Origin: JAAYRQ01 sp035647235
GTDB lineage: Bacteria > Bacillota > Syntrophomonadia > Syntrophomonadales > Syntrophomonadaceae
DNA length: 21,989 nt
NCBI GenBank assembly: GCA_964514235.1
Contig: CAZEPV010000027.1
Coordinates: 1-21,989 of the forward strand
Direction of reading: 5' to 3'
Positions 6,390 through 14,470 of this stretch are shown piece after piece (the stretch's first letter is position 1; each line of letters begins with the position of its first letter). Both the position numbers and the translations under genes were made by a program. The notes under the pieces were generated by a model. It saw only the letters and a list, made by a program, of their open reading frames with translations. It was not told the origin of the DNA and searched no databases.

Positions 6390-7241
6390 ATGGCCATAAG
6401 AATTTATGCAGATAATGCTTGTGACTTAGATAAGAAGGTTTTAGAGGAATTAGGGGTTGAACTATTTTATATTACTACAACCATTAATAATCAGACATAT
6501 AAAGATAGACTAGATTTATCACCAGCTGATTTTTATAAATTAATTGAAGAACCTGGAATTATGCCGACTACTGCCCAAATACCCCCAGCAGAATTTCAAA
6601 TGGAATTTGAACGGGTAATCCAGGAAACAGATGATGAAATCATATATATTGCCTTTTCTTCTGGATTAAGCGGTACATATGAATCGGCATGCATGGCTAG
6701 AGATGAAGTTGATCCGAGTAGGATTACGGTAATAGATTCTAAGAGTGCCTCAGTTGGCTATGCTTTAACTGTAATAAGAGCCGCTAATGCTTTAAAAGCG
6801 GGTAAGGGTAAGGCGGAAATTATTGCGGAAATAGAAGATAATATAGCTAGGATAGAACATATTTTCATCGTAGGGAATTTTGAAATGTTAAAAAGGGGCG
6901 GGCGTGTTAGTGCTACCTCAGCCACCCTAGGCAACTTACTCAATATTAAGCTTATTTTACATTTTGAAGATGGGCGCATAGTTCCTTTGGAAAAGTCCCA
7001 TGGTATGAAGAAAGCCCGTAGGAGAATGATTGACATAATGGAGGAAAGGGGCCTAGACCTCTCCCGACAGTTAATCGGAATAAATCATTCTAATGACTTG
7101 ACTGGTGCTTTGGACTTGCAAAAGCTGATTAAAAAAAGGTTTGGTTGTGAGAATTTTATAATATCTGAAATTGGTGCCACAATAGGTTCCCATGTAGGTG
7201 CAGGCACTTGTGCAGTGTTTTTCCTAAACCAAGGGGAATAA
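6390..7241 (+). CDS. DegV family fatty-acid-binding protein
   Basis: The protein has 283 residues with the DegV layout: IRIYADNACDL at the N-terminus, MPTTAQIPPAEF (58-69), and FSSGLSGTYESA (89-100), which forms the ligand carboxylate site. VIDSKSASVGYALTV, FIVGNFEMLKRGGRVS and the IGATIGSHVGAG C-terminal loop follow. From family knowledge, DegV (FakB) proteins hold a fatty acid in a deep tunnel, and FakB members hand it to the FakA kinase for phospholipid synthesis. No fakA is in the window. The start follows AGGAGG at good distance. The gene converges on the glycosyltransferase with only 2 bp between the two stop codons and no hairpin between them. Confidence 0.9.
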   Translation: MAIRIYADNACDLDKKVLEELGVELFYITTTINNQTYKDRLDLSPADFYKLIEEPGIMPTTAQIPPAEFQMEFERVIQETDDEIIYIAFSSGLSGTYESACMARDEVDPSRITVIDSKSASVGYALTVIRAANALKAGKGKAEIIAEIEDNIARIEHIFIVGNFEMLKRGGRVSATSATLGNLLNIKLILHFEDGRIVPLEKSHGMKKARRRMIDIMEERGLDLSRQLIGINHSNDLTGALDLQKLIKKRFGCENFIISEIGATIGSHVGAGTCAVFFLNQGE

Positions 7242-7243
7242 AA

Positions 7244-8257
7244 TTAACTTGTATTTAAAATTTTTTCATAGACTTTTATGTAATCATCTACCATACGTTC
7301 CTGGCTAAACTTTTCTGCTACCCAATTGCGGCAGTCCGAGCGGTTTAAGTAGGGAATTAAATTTAATTTTTCACAGGCTTCTTGGACATTACTGACCAAA
7401 AAGCCTGTTTTACCTTCATAAATTACTTCAGGCATTGAACCTTTGTTAAAAGCGATTACGGGTGTACCACAGGCCATAGATTCAATTACACTCAAACCAA
7501 AGGGTTCTTTGAAATGGATAGGATGTAATAGAGCATAAGCTTCGGATAGGAGCTTGCTTCTTTGGGCGGGGCCTACTGAACCTAAATAGATAATATTTTT
7601 GTTATCCACATATGGGGCTACCCTTTGATTGAAATAGTCCTTGTCTTGGATAAGGCCAGCCAGCAAAAGCTTCATGCCGAAATTACGGGCAATCTCAATG
7701 GCTTCAGCAGTACCTTTGTCAGGGTGGATTCGGCCGAAATAAAGAAGATAGTTACCATTCTTCGGAGCATATTCGAACTCGTCCAAATCTATGCCATGGT
7801 AAACTGTAGCCGTATAATCTAAGCCCTTGCTCCGGTCAGCATTACTAATCGAGACATAATAAGTATTTTCATTATAGCGTTGATAGACGGGTAATATTTT
7901 ACGGGAAGAAAAGCCATGTATAGTCGTTACTACTGGAGTATTGACTAGGTGGCTATAAGTCAAAGGTAAAAAATCAAAATGATTATGGATTATATCGAAA
8001 CGGTCGGCCATTTCAAATAAATGGGCAATATGCAGACTCTCCCATACTTTAGGATCTTGGTTTTTATCTTCTTCATAGGGAAGCAGGCAAACTCCTTCTA
8101 GTTTGGCAGAAGTTATAGAATCCAAAGTAGCAAATAAAGTAACATCAATACCTTTGGCTACCAAGCCTTCACATAATAAGGAAACTACCCTTTCCCAAGG
8201 TCCATAATGGCGCGGTGGAGTTCGCCAAGCAATAGGGGATAATAATGCTACTTTCAT
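7244..8257 (-). CDS. GT4-family glycosyltransferase
   Basis: The protein has 337 residues with the GT-B fold. The N-terminal Rossmann half begins MKVALLSPIAW with YGPWERVVSLL. The C-terminal nucleotide-sugar half has LLYFGRIHPDKG (171-182) and the retaining GT4 E-x7-E motif Glu251 to Glu259 in EPFGLSVIE, then MACGTPVIAF. It is predicted to be cytosolic and to transfer a sugar from an NDP-sugar; donor and acceptor are not determinable. Its ATG immediately follows the TAA of the GH5-like gene (TAAATG), so the two are translationally coupled. It is the last gene of the VanW / GH5-like / GT4 cluster. No terminator is evident after it, so its transcript may run into the convergent DegV gene. Confidence 0.87.
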   Translation of the reverse strand: MKVALLSPIAWRTPPRHYGPWERVVSLLCEGLVAKGIDVTLFATLDSITSAKLEGVCLLPYEEDKNQDPKVWESLHIAHLFEMADRFDIIHNHFDFLPLTYSHLVNTPVVTTIHGFSSRKILPVYQRYNENTYYVSISNADRSKGLDYTATVYHGIDLDEFEYAPKNGNYLLYFGRIHPDKGTAEAIEIARNFGMKLLLAGLIQDKDYFNQRVAPYVDNKNIIYLGSVGPAQRSKLLSEAYALLHPIHFKEPFGLSVIESMACGTPVIAFNKGSMPEVIYEGKTGFLVSNVQEACEKLNLIPYLNRSDCRNWVAEKFSQERMVDDYIKVYEKILNTS

Positions 8258-9478
8258 TTATTTCTTCTCCTTGTTTTGTAGATATTTTTTATAGGTCTGG
8301 TAAAGTACTTGTAAATTTTTTAAGGGGTTAAAATAAAATTCTTCTGGCTTGAAATCCCGTAGCCATGTGGGGCTTTCGCCATCTATATGCTTAACCCCTA
8401 GTTTACCCCTATCTTTAAAAACCTGGGCCGCTAACTTAGGACTGCCATCAGAGCGGAATAAACCGAAATATCTTTCATGGTAATTTTGCTTTAGAGGTGT
8501 CTTATTCCATAAATGGGGGGCATAATCCCCATAACACCAAGCCCATGCCCCCAGCATACCCGCTTCGTGTAACAAAGAAAGGCTTGTAGTGTAATATTCT
8601 TTAACCTCTCTTTCTGTCCAAATTGGACATTTGAGTTGTTTTTTCTCCTCCTCAGACAAATAAGGGGGAATTGTGGGTATACTTGGTGCTCCAAATTCCT
8701 GCAACAATACGGGTTTCCCCGCTAACCACTTAGTAATGGTCCCCAAAAAAGGTAATACCCAAACATCAAAGGGATTGTCAGTCCACGACAAATAAAATGG
8801 ATAAGCATGCATGACCACGAAGTCACAATACTTGGCCACTTCTAGGGGGCCTATATTACGGTTTTCCTCCAGATCTTCTGCATGGATACCATAGGTTACA
8901 GGTAAGTTAGTATTTTCCCGAACCGCATCTGTCAATAATTTTAGCCAATTTTGTCCCTGTGCACAGCTAGATGGAACATAGCAATTGGATGATTCATTAC
9001 CCAAATCATAAGCACAGACAGCGGGGTGATTCTTTAGACTTCGACAGACCTTGCTTATTTGTAAAACCTGAGCTGCTAAGATTTCTTCTGCTTTATAAAA
9101 ATTTTTTATCTGTCCCTTTGTAATCCCATTCCCAGAATAGAGGGGAAAACGGCTAGGGGCCGAACTAGGCTCTATCATCCACTTAGGCATCCAATTAGCC
9201 CCACTCATATGCCCGCAAAAGAATGTAGGCATTAACTTTAGCTTATAAGTGGCAGCCAGGTCAGCCGTGTTTTTTAAATAATAAAGCATAAGGGGGGAAA
9301 TAACTTGGGCTTCAGGCTGGAAATCTTCCCAAGTTAAAAATATCCTAATATATTTAATATTGTATTGGCTTAAACGGGCAAAATCCCGCCTTACTTCTTG
9401 GGCATCGAAATTACGCCACCAATACATAGCTTTATTAATAGGCCAGTAATTTACCCCTAAGGTAAAATTGTTCAGCAA
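8258..9478 (-). CDS. GH5-like (clan GH-A) glycoside hydrolase
   Basis: This 406-residue TIM-barrel hydrolase lacks a signal peptide. Its start (LGVNYWPINKAMYWW) and YIRIFLTWEDFQP are typical of COG3934-like endo-mannosidase relatives. The acid/base is Glu162 in YDLGNESS and the nucleophile Glu261 in VLLQEFGAP, both preceded by the expected barrel strands; MHAYPFY provides the conserved His-x-Tyr. Substrate is unknown: beta-mannan is only the annotation habit for this group. The TTG start is chosen because AAAGGAG lies 9 nt upstream and no ATG fits. Lack of an export signal together with the adjoining GT4 suggests action on an intracellular glycan or glycoside. It lies 43 bp after the VanW gene and abuts the GT4 gene. 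Confidence 0.78.
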   Translation of the reverse strand: MLNNFTLGVNYWPINKAMYWWRNFDAQEVRRDFARLSQYNIKYIRIFLTWEDFQPEAQVISPLMLYYLKNTADLAATYKLKLMPTFFCGHMSGANWMPKWMIEPSSAPSRFPLYSGNGITKGQIKNFYKAEEILAAQVLQISKVCRSLKNHPAVCAYDLGNESSNCYVPSSCAQGQNWLKLLTDAVRENTNLPVTYGIHAEDLEENRNIGPLEVAKYCDFVVMHAYPFYLSWTDNPFDVWVLPFLGTITKWLAGKPVLLQEFGAPSIPTIPPYLSEEEKKQLKCPIWTEREVKEYYTTSLSLLHEAGMLGAWAWCYGDYAPHLWNKTPLKQNYHERYFGLFRSDGSPKLAAQVFKDRGKLGVKHIDGESPTWLRDFKPEEFYFNPLKNLQVLYQTYKKYLQNKEKK

Positions 9479-9521
9479 TATCTTTAACTCCTTTATACGG
9501 GTCTTGGGCCTGGGCAGAATT

Positions 9522-10535
9522 TTATTCTTGAACTGTAGAAATGCTGGTGACTAGATATTTATCTATTACCTTGGCGGCCAATCTAATGGGGTGTTCATAA
9601 GTGTTTTTAAATTTGAAATCTAATAAACCCCAAGCTACTGATGCATCTTGATCAGATGGCACATAAGCTACCCTAAGACTATGGGGATGTCGCTCTATAA
9701 TAGGTAAATTGGCTTTTAAGGCCGTATTATATAAGGTGCTAGACACTTGACAGATTCCACCACCTAAACCATCAATAACTTTTTTACCTACGAATATGGG
9801 GGCCTTTTGATAGCCAGCATTAAGGGTTCTTTGGCCTACTATTTTATTAAAGGAAAAGGTCTCCCCCTGATCGATTACCATATTATTAACTGCATTTGCG
9901 GCTAGGGCCACATTGTTAGTGCGGGCTGGGGAATTATCTAACAGGGTAGTATAAAAACTACTGATTAAGTTACTATCACTTATGAAGTCCCCTAACTCCC
10001 CCCATGTGGGGAGATTATCTGGTAAAAGTAAACTTTCTATTTTATTTATTTCCTCAGCGCTTACCGCCTGATTATCGGGTTCGTATAAATAAAATTCTTC
10101 AATTTCTGGATAGTATGTAATTGAATAGCCTAAGCCCTGCACTAAATAACGTAAGGGAATATATATATCTTCACTGCTGATTATAGGTGGTCTAGCTAAG
10201 GATATAGTGAAATTATTTGGGTTAGCCTGGCCATTTTCGGGTGTGAAAATAAATTCAACTACCTTTTGGTCTACCCAACTAATGGAGCCCGGAAAGATTC
10301 GGGCTATTTCCTGAGCGGAAATCATAGTTTGCCCTAGCTGGTTAATAAAAAGGTTGACTTCTAATTTTTGACCATCAATATTTAGCCCATAAGCTTTTAA
10401 AGTTGTCAGGGCTTCATCCTCTAAACTATAATTCTTACTGTGGATATGGGCTTCGGCTGCTCCTATATTACCAGTCAACAAAACTAATAATAATAAACTT
10501 ATAAATCCTAAAAAACCTATAAAATTCCTGCTCAT
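9522..10535 (-). CDS. Secreted VanW-domain protein with stalk-like N-terminus
   Basis: The protein has 337 residues. Residues 1-27 are a signal peptide. Residues ~55-155 resemble a copper-amine-oxidase-type stalk module (EDIYIPLRYLVQGLG at 122-136). Residues ~193-325 form the VanW domain with GETFSFNKIVGQRT (224-237) and the hallmark GGGICQVSSTLYN (258-270), ending in HPIRL. VanW occurs in some vancomycin-resistance operons and widely in Clostridia; its biochemical role is not established, though cell-wall association is assumed. No vanA/vanB ligase or peptidoglycan-precursor gene is nearby, so resistance should not be inferred. The start at 10535 has GGGAAGG 9 nt upstream. It is the first gene of the three-gene minus-strand cluster. 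Confidence 0.85.
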   Translation of the reverse strand: MSRNFIGFLGFISLLLLVLLTGNIGAAEAHIHSKNYSLEDEALTTLKAYGLNIDGQKLEVNLFINQLGQTMISAQEIARIFPGSISWVDQKVVEFIFTPENGQANPNNFTISLARPPIISSEDIYIPLRYLVQGLGYSITYYPEIEEFYLYEPDNQAVSAEEINKIESLLLPDNLPTWGELGDFISDSNLISSFYTTLLDNSPARTNNVALAANAVNNMVIDQGETFSFNKIVGQRTLNAGYQKAPIFVGKKVIDGLGGGICQVSSTLYNTALKANLPIIERHPHSLRVAYVPSDQDASVAWGLLDFKFKNTYEHPIRLAAKVIDKYLVTSISTVQE

Positions 10536-10701
10536 AGTATTTATCCTTCCCCCTTGCAGTATCACTATTTACAAGGCTATTAAAAATACCCAAAAAATAT
10601 TACTGTTTAAATTTGCTTAAAGCATCTAGATTATGCCCCAATTTACTTGCTTTTATGCATTTAGTAGGAGGAAAGATAAGTAGCAGCTAGTAGAAGTAGT
10701 A

Positions 10702-10710
10702 TGTTATATT
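10702..10710 (+). promoter_or_regulatory. Extended -10 promoter for fetA-like gene
   Basis: TG (10702-10703), one base, TATATT (10705-10710). No good -35. It lies 55 bp before the FetA-like start, in a 229-bp divergent region that otherwise shows only an AGGAGG without a start codon at about 10664-10669. Confidence 0.35.
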
Positions 10711-10764
10711 AATTATGTTTCTAGTTAAAGAGGTGTCCAGCTAAGTCTAATTAAGGAGAATAAA

Positions 10765-11436
10765 ATGGAAGAGCTATTATCTTTTCAGAATCTATATTAT
10801 AAATTTCCCCACAGTTCAAGATATATAAAGGAATCGGGACAAGTTTTACCCCATGATTTCCTAATTGTCCAGGGGCCTTCAGGGGCGGGTAAATCAACTT
10901 TACTAAAATTAATAGCTAGGCTCATAAGAGCGGAAAGTGGGGAAGTGTTTTTCCGAGGTAAAGCCCAAGAGGAATATCCTGCTAATGAATGGAGACTTAA
11001 TATACAATATCTTGCCCAGCACCCTATAATGTTTACTGGTACGGTAGCAGATAACCTTTTGCAAGCCTTTGATTTAAAAATGGTAGCTGACAAAAAAGAA
11101 TTACCTCCAGCTAATTTAATTAAGAAATATTTGGGGGCTATAGGTTTTAATGAGAAAATATTACAACAGTCGGCTAAAACTCTATCAGGTGGTGAAAAAG
11201 CACGTATCGCTGTTTTGAGGGCTATTCTAATTGAACCTACTTTACTATTGTTAGATGAGCCTTCGGCCTATTTGGATGAGGCCAGTCGGGAAAAGACGAT
11301 GCAGCTTTTGAATGATTGGGTAGTCAGCGGGAAACGCGGGATTATAATGGTTTCACATAATTCTGAAGACCTGGCACTTATAGAAAATTATAATATTTTG
11401 AATTTGCTCACTAGGGGGGATGGAGATGGAAAGTAG
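10765..11436 (+). CDS. fetA: ABC transporter ATPase, FetA-like
   Basis: This 223-residue ATPase has all the nucleotide-binding motifs: Walker A GPSGAGKST (37-45), Q-loop Gln85 in QYLAQ, signature LSGGEKAR (140-147), Walker B LLLLDE with Glu165, and the H-loop His198. The FetA assignment rests on its partner: the next gene, overlapping its 3' end, encodes a FetB/YbbM family permease. In E. coli FetAB exports iron and protects against oxidative stress. Start ATG follows AAGGAG. Specificity for iron is an inference from the family; other metals or glutathione-type substrates have been discussed for relatives. Confidence 0.85.
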   Translation: MEELLSFQNLYYKFPHSSRYIKESGQVLPHDFLIVQGPSGAGKSTLLKLIARLIRAESGEVFFRGKAQEEYPANEWRLNIQYLAQHPIMFTGTVADNLLQAFDLKMVADKKELPPANLIKKYLGAIGFNEKILQQSAKTLSGGEKARIAVLRAILIEPTLLLLDEPSAYLDEASREKTMQLLNDWVVSGKRGIIMVSHNSEDLALIENYNILNLLTRGDGDGK

Positions 11437-12223
11437 CGGTTATGTAATGATTTCTAATGGACAACTAATTTTAAGTATTAGTTTAGTCTTATTAGCTGGC
11501 CTAGTATCAGCTTTTTTGAAATTGGGCTTGCTAAAATCATTATTGTGGGGTACCTTGCGGGCTTTTATTCAGCTAACCTTGATAGGTTATGTCTTAACTT
11601 TTGTTTTTAACTTAAATAATATATTTGTAGTAATAATTTTGCTTTTGCTTATGGCCGTGATAGCTAGCCGAGAAGCTAGTAGAAGAATTAAGAAGGCCCC
11701 AGCCAACCCGAGTTTTATAGCATTTATAGCTTTAACTTTAAGTACTTTTTTGGTTGGCAGCCTAGTGGTAGGGATTATTATAAGTCCAGACCCCTGGTAT
11801 TCACCTAGGGTAGTAATACCCATATTTGGCCTAATTTTGGGGAATTCTATGAATGGTATCGCCCTTTCCCTAGATAGGATGTATGGCGAGGTTAATACTA
11901 ATGTAGCTGAAGTAGAGCAGCTACTTTGCTTAGGGGCCAGCCCTTGGGAAGCGGTACAAGCACAGGTTAGAAATGCCATGAGGGCTGGTATGACACCGAT
12001 CATAAATTCCCTTATGGTCGTTGGGGTGGTTAGCCTACCTGGAATAATGACTGGGCAAATATTAGCAGGTATGGAACCGCAGACAGCAGTACGCTATCAA
12101 TTTGTAATCCTGATTATGGTAGCTGCAGCGGCAGCCATAGGATGTTTAATTTTAATCGGCCTATCTTATAAAAAAATGTTTACTGATGACATGGCTTTAG
12201 TTGCTACTATGCGGGAAAACTAA
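11426..12223 (+). CDS. fetB: FetB/UPF0014 family ABC permease
   Basis: The permease has 265 residues with about seven transmembrane helices. It carries the family signatures LLWGTLRAFIQLTLIGYVL, PIFGLILGNSMNGIALSLDR and the cytoplasmic coupling region LGASPWEAVQAQVRNAMRAG followed by PIINSLMVVGVVSLPGIMTGQ. It forms the membrane part of a FetAB exporter, probably for iron. Start choice: the ATG at 11426 has GGGGGG about 6 nt upstream; the in-frame ATG at 11420 is too near that ribosome binding site. The gene overlaps the ATPase by 11 nt, implying coupled translation. Its stop codon lies inside the terminator hairpin shared with the convergent chemoreceptor gene. Confidence 0.87.
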   Translation: MESSGYVMISNGQLILSISLVLLAGLVSAFLKLGLLKSLLWGTLRAFIQLTLIGYVLTFVFNLNNIFVVIILLLLMAVIASREASRRIKKAPANPSFIAFIALTLSTFLVGSLVVGIIISPDPWYSPRVVIPIFGLILGNSMNGIALSLDRMYGEVNTNVAEVEQLLCLGASPWEAVQAQVRNAMRAGMTPIINSLMVVGVVSLPGIMTGQILAGMEPQTAVRYQFVILIMVAAAAAIGCLILIGLSYKKMFTDDMALVATMREN

Positions 12224-12252
12224 AATGGTTAAGGTTTATTCCTTAACCATTT
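12223..12252. terminator. Terminator embedded in the 3' ends of two convergent genes
   Basis: AAATGGTTAAGG (12223-12234) and CCTTAACCATTT (12241-12252) make a perfect 12-bp stem with loop TTTATT. The left arm begins at the last base of the fetB stop. The right arm and loop encode the last codons (Met-Val-Lys-Glu-stop) of the convergent chemoreceptor. Confidence 0.75.
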
Positions 12253-13744
12253 GGCTAGCTTGTTGTTTTAGCTGGTCAGACATATCGGACAAAGTATGGA
12301 TAATATTATTGGTGTTTTCTAGTATATCAATCTGCTCATTTGCTATGGCGGTCAATTCCTCGGTAGATGCGGCCAGCTGTTGAGCCCCCATAGAGACGTG
12401 ACTTACTGTACCACCTATTTCGGAACCAGAAGCGATTAACTCCTCAATTGTAGCCGAAATTTCCTGAATGGTATCATCTATAAAGGCCGACTGCTTATCA
12501 ATTTTATTGAACAATTCATAACTGTTTTTAACTGCTTCGGTTTGTGCCCTAAAGGCCATATCAGTTTCTGCAATTTTCTCTGTCGTTTCTTGGGTATTTG
12601 CAGTTACTAGACTAATTATATTAGTAATATTATTAGCAGCATCAGCCGACTCATCCGCCAATTTCCGTACTTGCTCAGCAACTACTGCAAATCCACGGCC
12701 AGCTTCACCTGCTCTTGCTGCTTCAATAGCAGCGTTGAGAGCCAACATACTAGTTTGGTCAGCAATATTAGAAATAGTGTCAACTATTTGTCCGATTTGG
12801 GCCGACTGTTCATTGAGTTCATTAATGGATTTAACCGCGGATTCATTGGCTTTTATAGAGGTCTCCAAAGTATCAGTTTGGGCTTGGATATTACCTTGCC
12901 CCTCCTCCACAATATGTATAAATTCCCTAGATAGTGTACTTATCTTGTTGACATTAGCTCCCATATCATTAAAAGCATTTAGCATTTGTTCCACAGTATT
13001 AGAGGTGTTCTCAGTAAAAATAGCCTGTTCTTGGCAGGTAGTAGCTATATTTTCTATACTATGGTTAATTTGATTAAAGGCCTCATGTGACTTGAGATTA
13101 CTATTTTGTAAAATTTCTGAAGTGTTAAATAAATCATTAGAACTATCACTGATTATTTGTGCTTCATTTTTCAAAGTAATATTAAAGCCACGGGCAGCTT
13201 CCTCGCGGTCAGCAGCAAGCAAAATTAGTTGTTCAGTAGCTCTAGCTCCTAAAACAGAAGCTATGGCGGCGAATATAAAGGAATTATAACGAATGGATAA
13301 GGCATTAGTGGGTACTTTTAAATGTGGTAAAACTTGAAGTAATATAACATCTCCTACTATACAAAGTAGTGTGGCGAATATAGTTAATTTTACATCGAAA
13401 TACAATAAGGAAAATATAATTATTAGATAGAGCATGCTAACTGTCTCAATACTAGGGGATATTACTCGGCAAGCCATGACCATGAGAAAAGAAATTATAA
13501 TTACTAAGAATTTACTCCAGGGTTTCGTAGCATTGTATTTAATTATAAACCAGGTAATAGTTAATATTATAGTGAAGCTAACTACGAAAAGGGTCATGGA
13601 AAAAGGAGTGATAGTATCACTAGTTGTGCCAGACAGGTAAGTAGCAATTGTGGCTAGTGAAATAACGATAAAGACCGCTATTAAAACCTTTAAAGCCCGA
13701 TTATGATTGGCGATTAAGTTTTGTTCCAATAAACTTCTTTCCAT
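12236..13744 (-). CDS. Polytopic methyl-accepting chemotaxis protein
   Basis: The receptor has 502 residues. The first ~170 form about five to six hydrophobic segments (around 19-39, 48-69, 79-92, 103-115, 118-140, 153-168) with no sizeable extracytoplasmic domain. It therefore probably senses membrane or energy state, or a small permeating ligand. After a short linker (no clear HAMP) comes a long coiled-coil signalling domain, with the hairpin tip in IADQTSMLALNAAIEAARAG and GRGFAVVAEQVRKLA, which binds CheA/CheW. No C-terminal CheR-tethering pentapeptide is seen; the protein ends MVKE. ATG start with GGAGGGG 7 nt upstream. It is a single gene between two hairpin terminators. Confidence 0.9.
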   Translation of the reverse strand: MERSLLEQNLIANHNRALKVLIAVFIVISLATIATYLSGTTSDTITPFSMTLFVVSFTIILTITWFIIKYNATKPWSKFLVIIISFLMVMACRVISPSIETVSMLYLIIIFSLLYFDVKLTIFATLLCIVGDVILLQVLPHLKVPTNALSIRYNSFIFAAIASVLGARATEQLILLAADREEAARGFNITLKNEAQIISDSSNDLFNTSEILQNSNLKSHEAFNQINHSIENIATTCQEQAIFTENTSNTVEQMLNAFNDMGANVNKISTLSREFIHIVEEGQGNIQAQTDTLETSIKANESAVKSINELNEQSAQIGQIVDTISNIADQTSMLALNAAIEAARAGEAGRGFAVVAEQVRKLADESADAANNITNIISLVTANTQETTEKIAETDMAFRAQTEAVKNSYELFNKIDKQSAFIDDTIQEISATIEELIASGSEIGGTVSHVSMGAQQLAASTEELTAIANEQIDILENTNNIIHTLSDMSDQLKQQASQMVKE

Positions 13745-13873
13745 AAATAATCCCCTCCAAAGTAGTTTTTGTTATTTTTCATGTTTTGTAATAAAAGTCA
13801 TGAACTAATAATATGTTATCATAAACTAGGATTAATTTGGAAGTGAATTATACGAAGATGAAGTATTGCATAA

Positions 13874-13904
13874 ATGAGTAGCTGCCAAAATGGCAGCTAC
13901 TCAT
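13874..13904 (-). terminator. Hairpin terminator of the spore coat pair
   Basis: A 14-bp perfect stem, ATGAGTAGCTGCCA (13874-13887) with TGGCAGCTACTCAT (13891-13904), and a 3-nt loop, 9 bp after the CotF-like stop codon on the minus strand. The U tract is poor, so efficiency is uncertain. It may also serve as a boundary from the divergent side. Confidence 0.6.
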
Positions 13905-13913
13905 AACTAAGTG

Positions 13914-14165
13914 TTAACTAAATTGGCCTTTAACTTCCTGAATATCTTGTGTATTTGCGGGGCTGGCAGGTTTATAAAAACCTTTATGTTCTGCTATTTG
14001 GAACAGTTGAAATTGAAATTGCTCATCAGAATTTCTCATCTGTTGCAGTGTTTGCCTTAATTGGGGATTGGAAGATTCAGCTATATAATTAGCATAACAA
14101 ATTAAACTACCCTTAACTGTCGAAAGAATATCATTAACCATTTCTTTTTCTTGTAAGTGATGCAC
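13914..14165 (-). CDS. Small spore coat protein, CotF-like
   Basis: The protein has 83 residues, nearly all a coat-F domain (PF07875-type): KEMVNDILSTVKGSLICYAN, then a second helix rich in Gln (NPQLRQTLQQMRNSDEQ) and FQIAEHKGFYKPA, the conserved Y-x-P ending. The fold is a ferritin-like helix pair in structural coat proteins of endospores. Start is GTG at 14165 with AAAGGAG 9 nt upstream. It is cotranscribed with the preceding 60-residue gene (14-bp gap). It marks the host as an endospore former. Confidence 0.8.
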   Translation of the reverse strand: MHHLQEKEMVNDILSTVKGSLICYANYIAESSNPQLRQTLQQMRNSDEQFQFQLFQIAEHKGFYKPASPANTQDIQEVKGQFS

Positions 14166-14179
14166 TTATTTCAACTCCT

Positions 14180-14362
14180 TTAAGCTAAAAATGATATTAA
14201 TTTTTGTCTAGCTTGGCTAGCAGCTTGGGCTGATTGGGAAAACATTTGCTTAATTTGTGGATCAGTTATAGCCTCAGCATAACTATTTAATTTTTTTTCA
14301 GCAATTTCGTGGGAGCCAATCAAAGCCCTCAAATTTTGCAATTCAATATTTGTAAGACCCAA
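14180..14362 (-). CDS. Small helical protein, likely spore-coat companion
   Basis: This is a protein of about 60 residues, helical, with LTNIELQNLRALIGSHEIAEKK-type sequence and Gln/Ala-rich second half ending QKLISFLA. It resembles the first helix pair of coat-F proteins and may be a half-domain partner of the downstream CotF-like protein. I chose the TTG at 14362 because it lies 9 nt after AAAGGAG; the TTG two codons earlier (14368) is only 3 nt from it. It is preceded by a candidate forespore promoter. No catalytic motif. Confidence 0.65.
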   Translation of the reverse strand: MGLTNIELQNLRALIGSHEIAEKKLNSYAEAITDPQIKQMFSQSAQAASQARQKLISFLA

Positions 14363-14400
14363 ATACAACTACTCCTTTCATAAATTATTTAACCCAATAT

Positions 14401-14430
14401 TATAATGTGTTAAATAAAAAAAAGTATTCA
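14401..14430 (-). promoter_or_regulatory. Candidate sigma-G-type sporulation promoter
   Basis: On the minus strand, TGAATA (14430-14425) is followed after 17 bp by CATTATA (14407-14401), close to the forespore sigma-G consensus TGAATA-N17/18-CATACTA. The predicted start is about 30 nt before the coat operon. A sigma-A-like TATAAT overlaps the same -10, so vegetative transcription cannot be excluded. Confidence 0.35.
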
Positions 14431-14459
14431 ATAAAACAAAAACCCCAGCATCGCTGAGG
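14427..14459 (-). terminator. Rho-independent terminator
   Basis: On the minus strand CCTCAGC (14459-14453), loop GAT, GCTGGGG (14449-14443) form a 7-bp stem with one wobble. TTTTTGTTTT follows. It ends the transcript of the 14471-14902 gene. Its T tract abuts the next candidate promoter. Confidence 0.8.
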
Positions 14460-14470
14460 CTTAGGTAAAT

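Noticed and set aside
9522..10535. Vancomycin resistance locus because of VanW
   Set aside because: No D-Ala-D-Lac ligase, VanH, VanX or VanRS-like gene is present; VanW domains are common in Clostridia.
10664..10690. AGGAGG suggesting a small gene upstream of fetA
   Set aside because: No start codon lies at usable spacing and in-frame stops follow at once.
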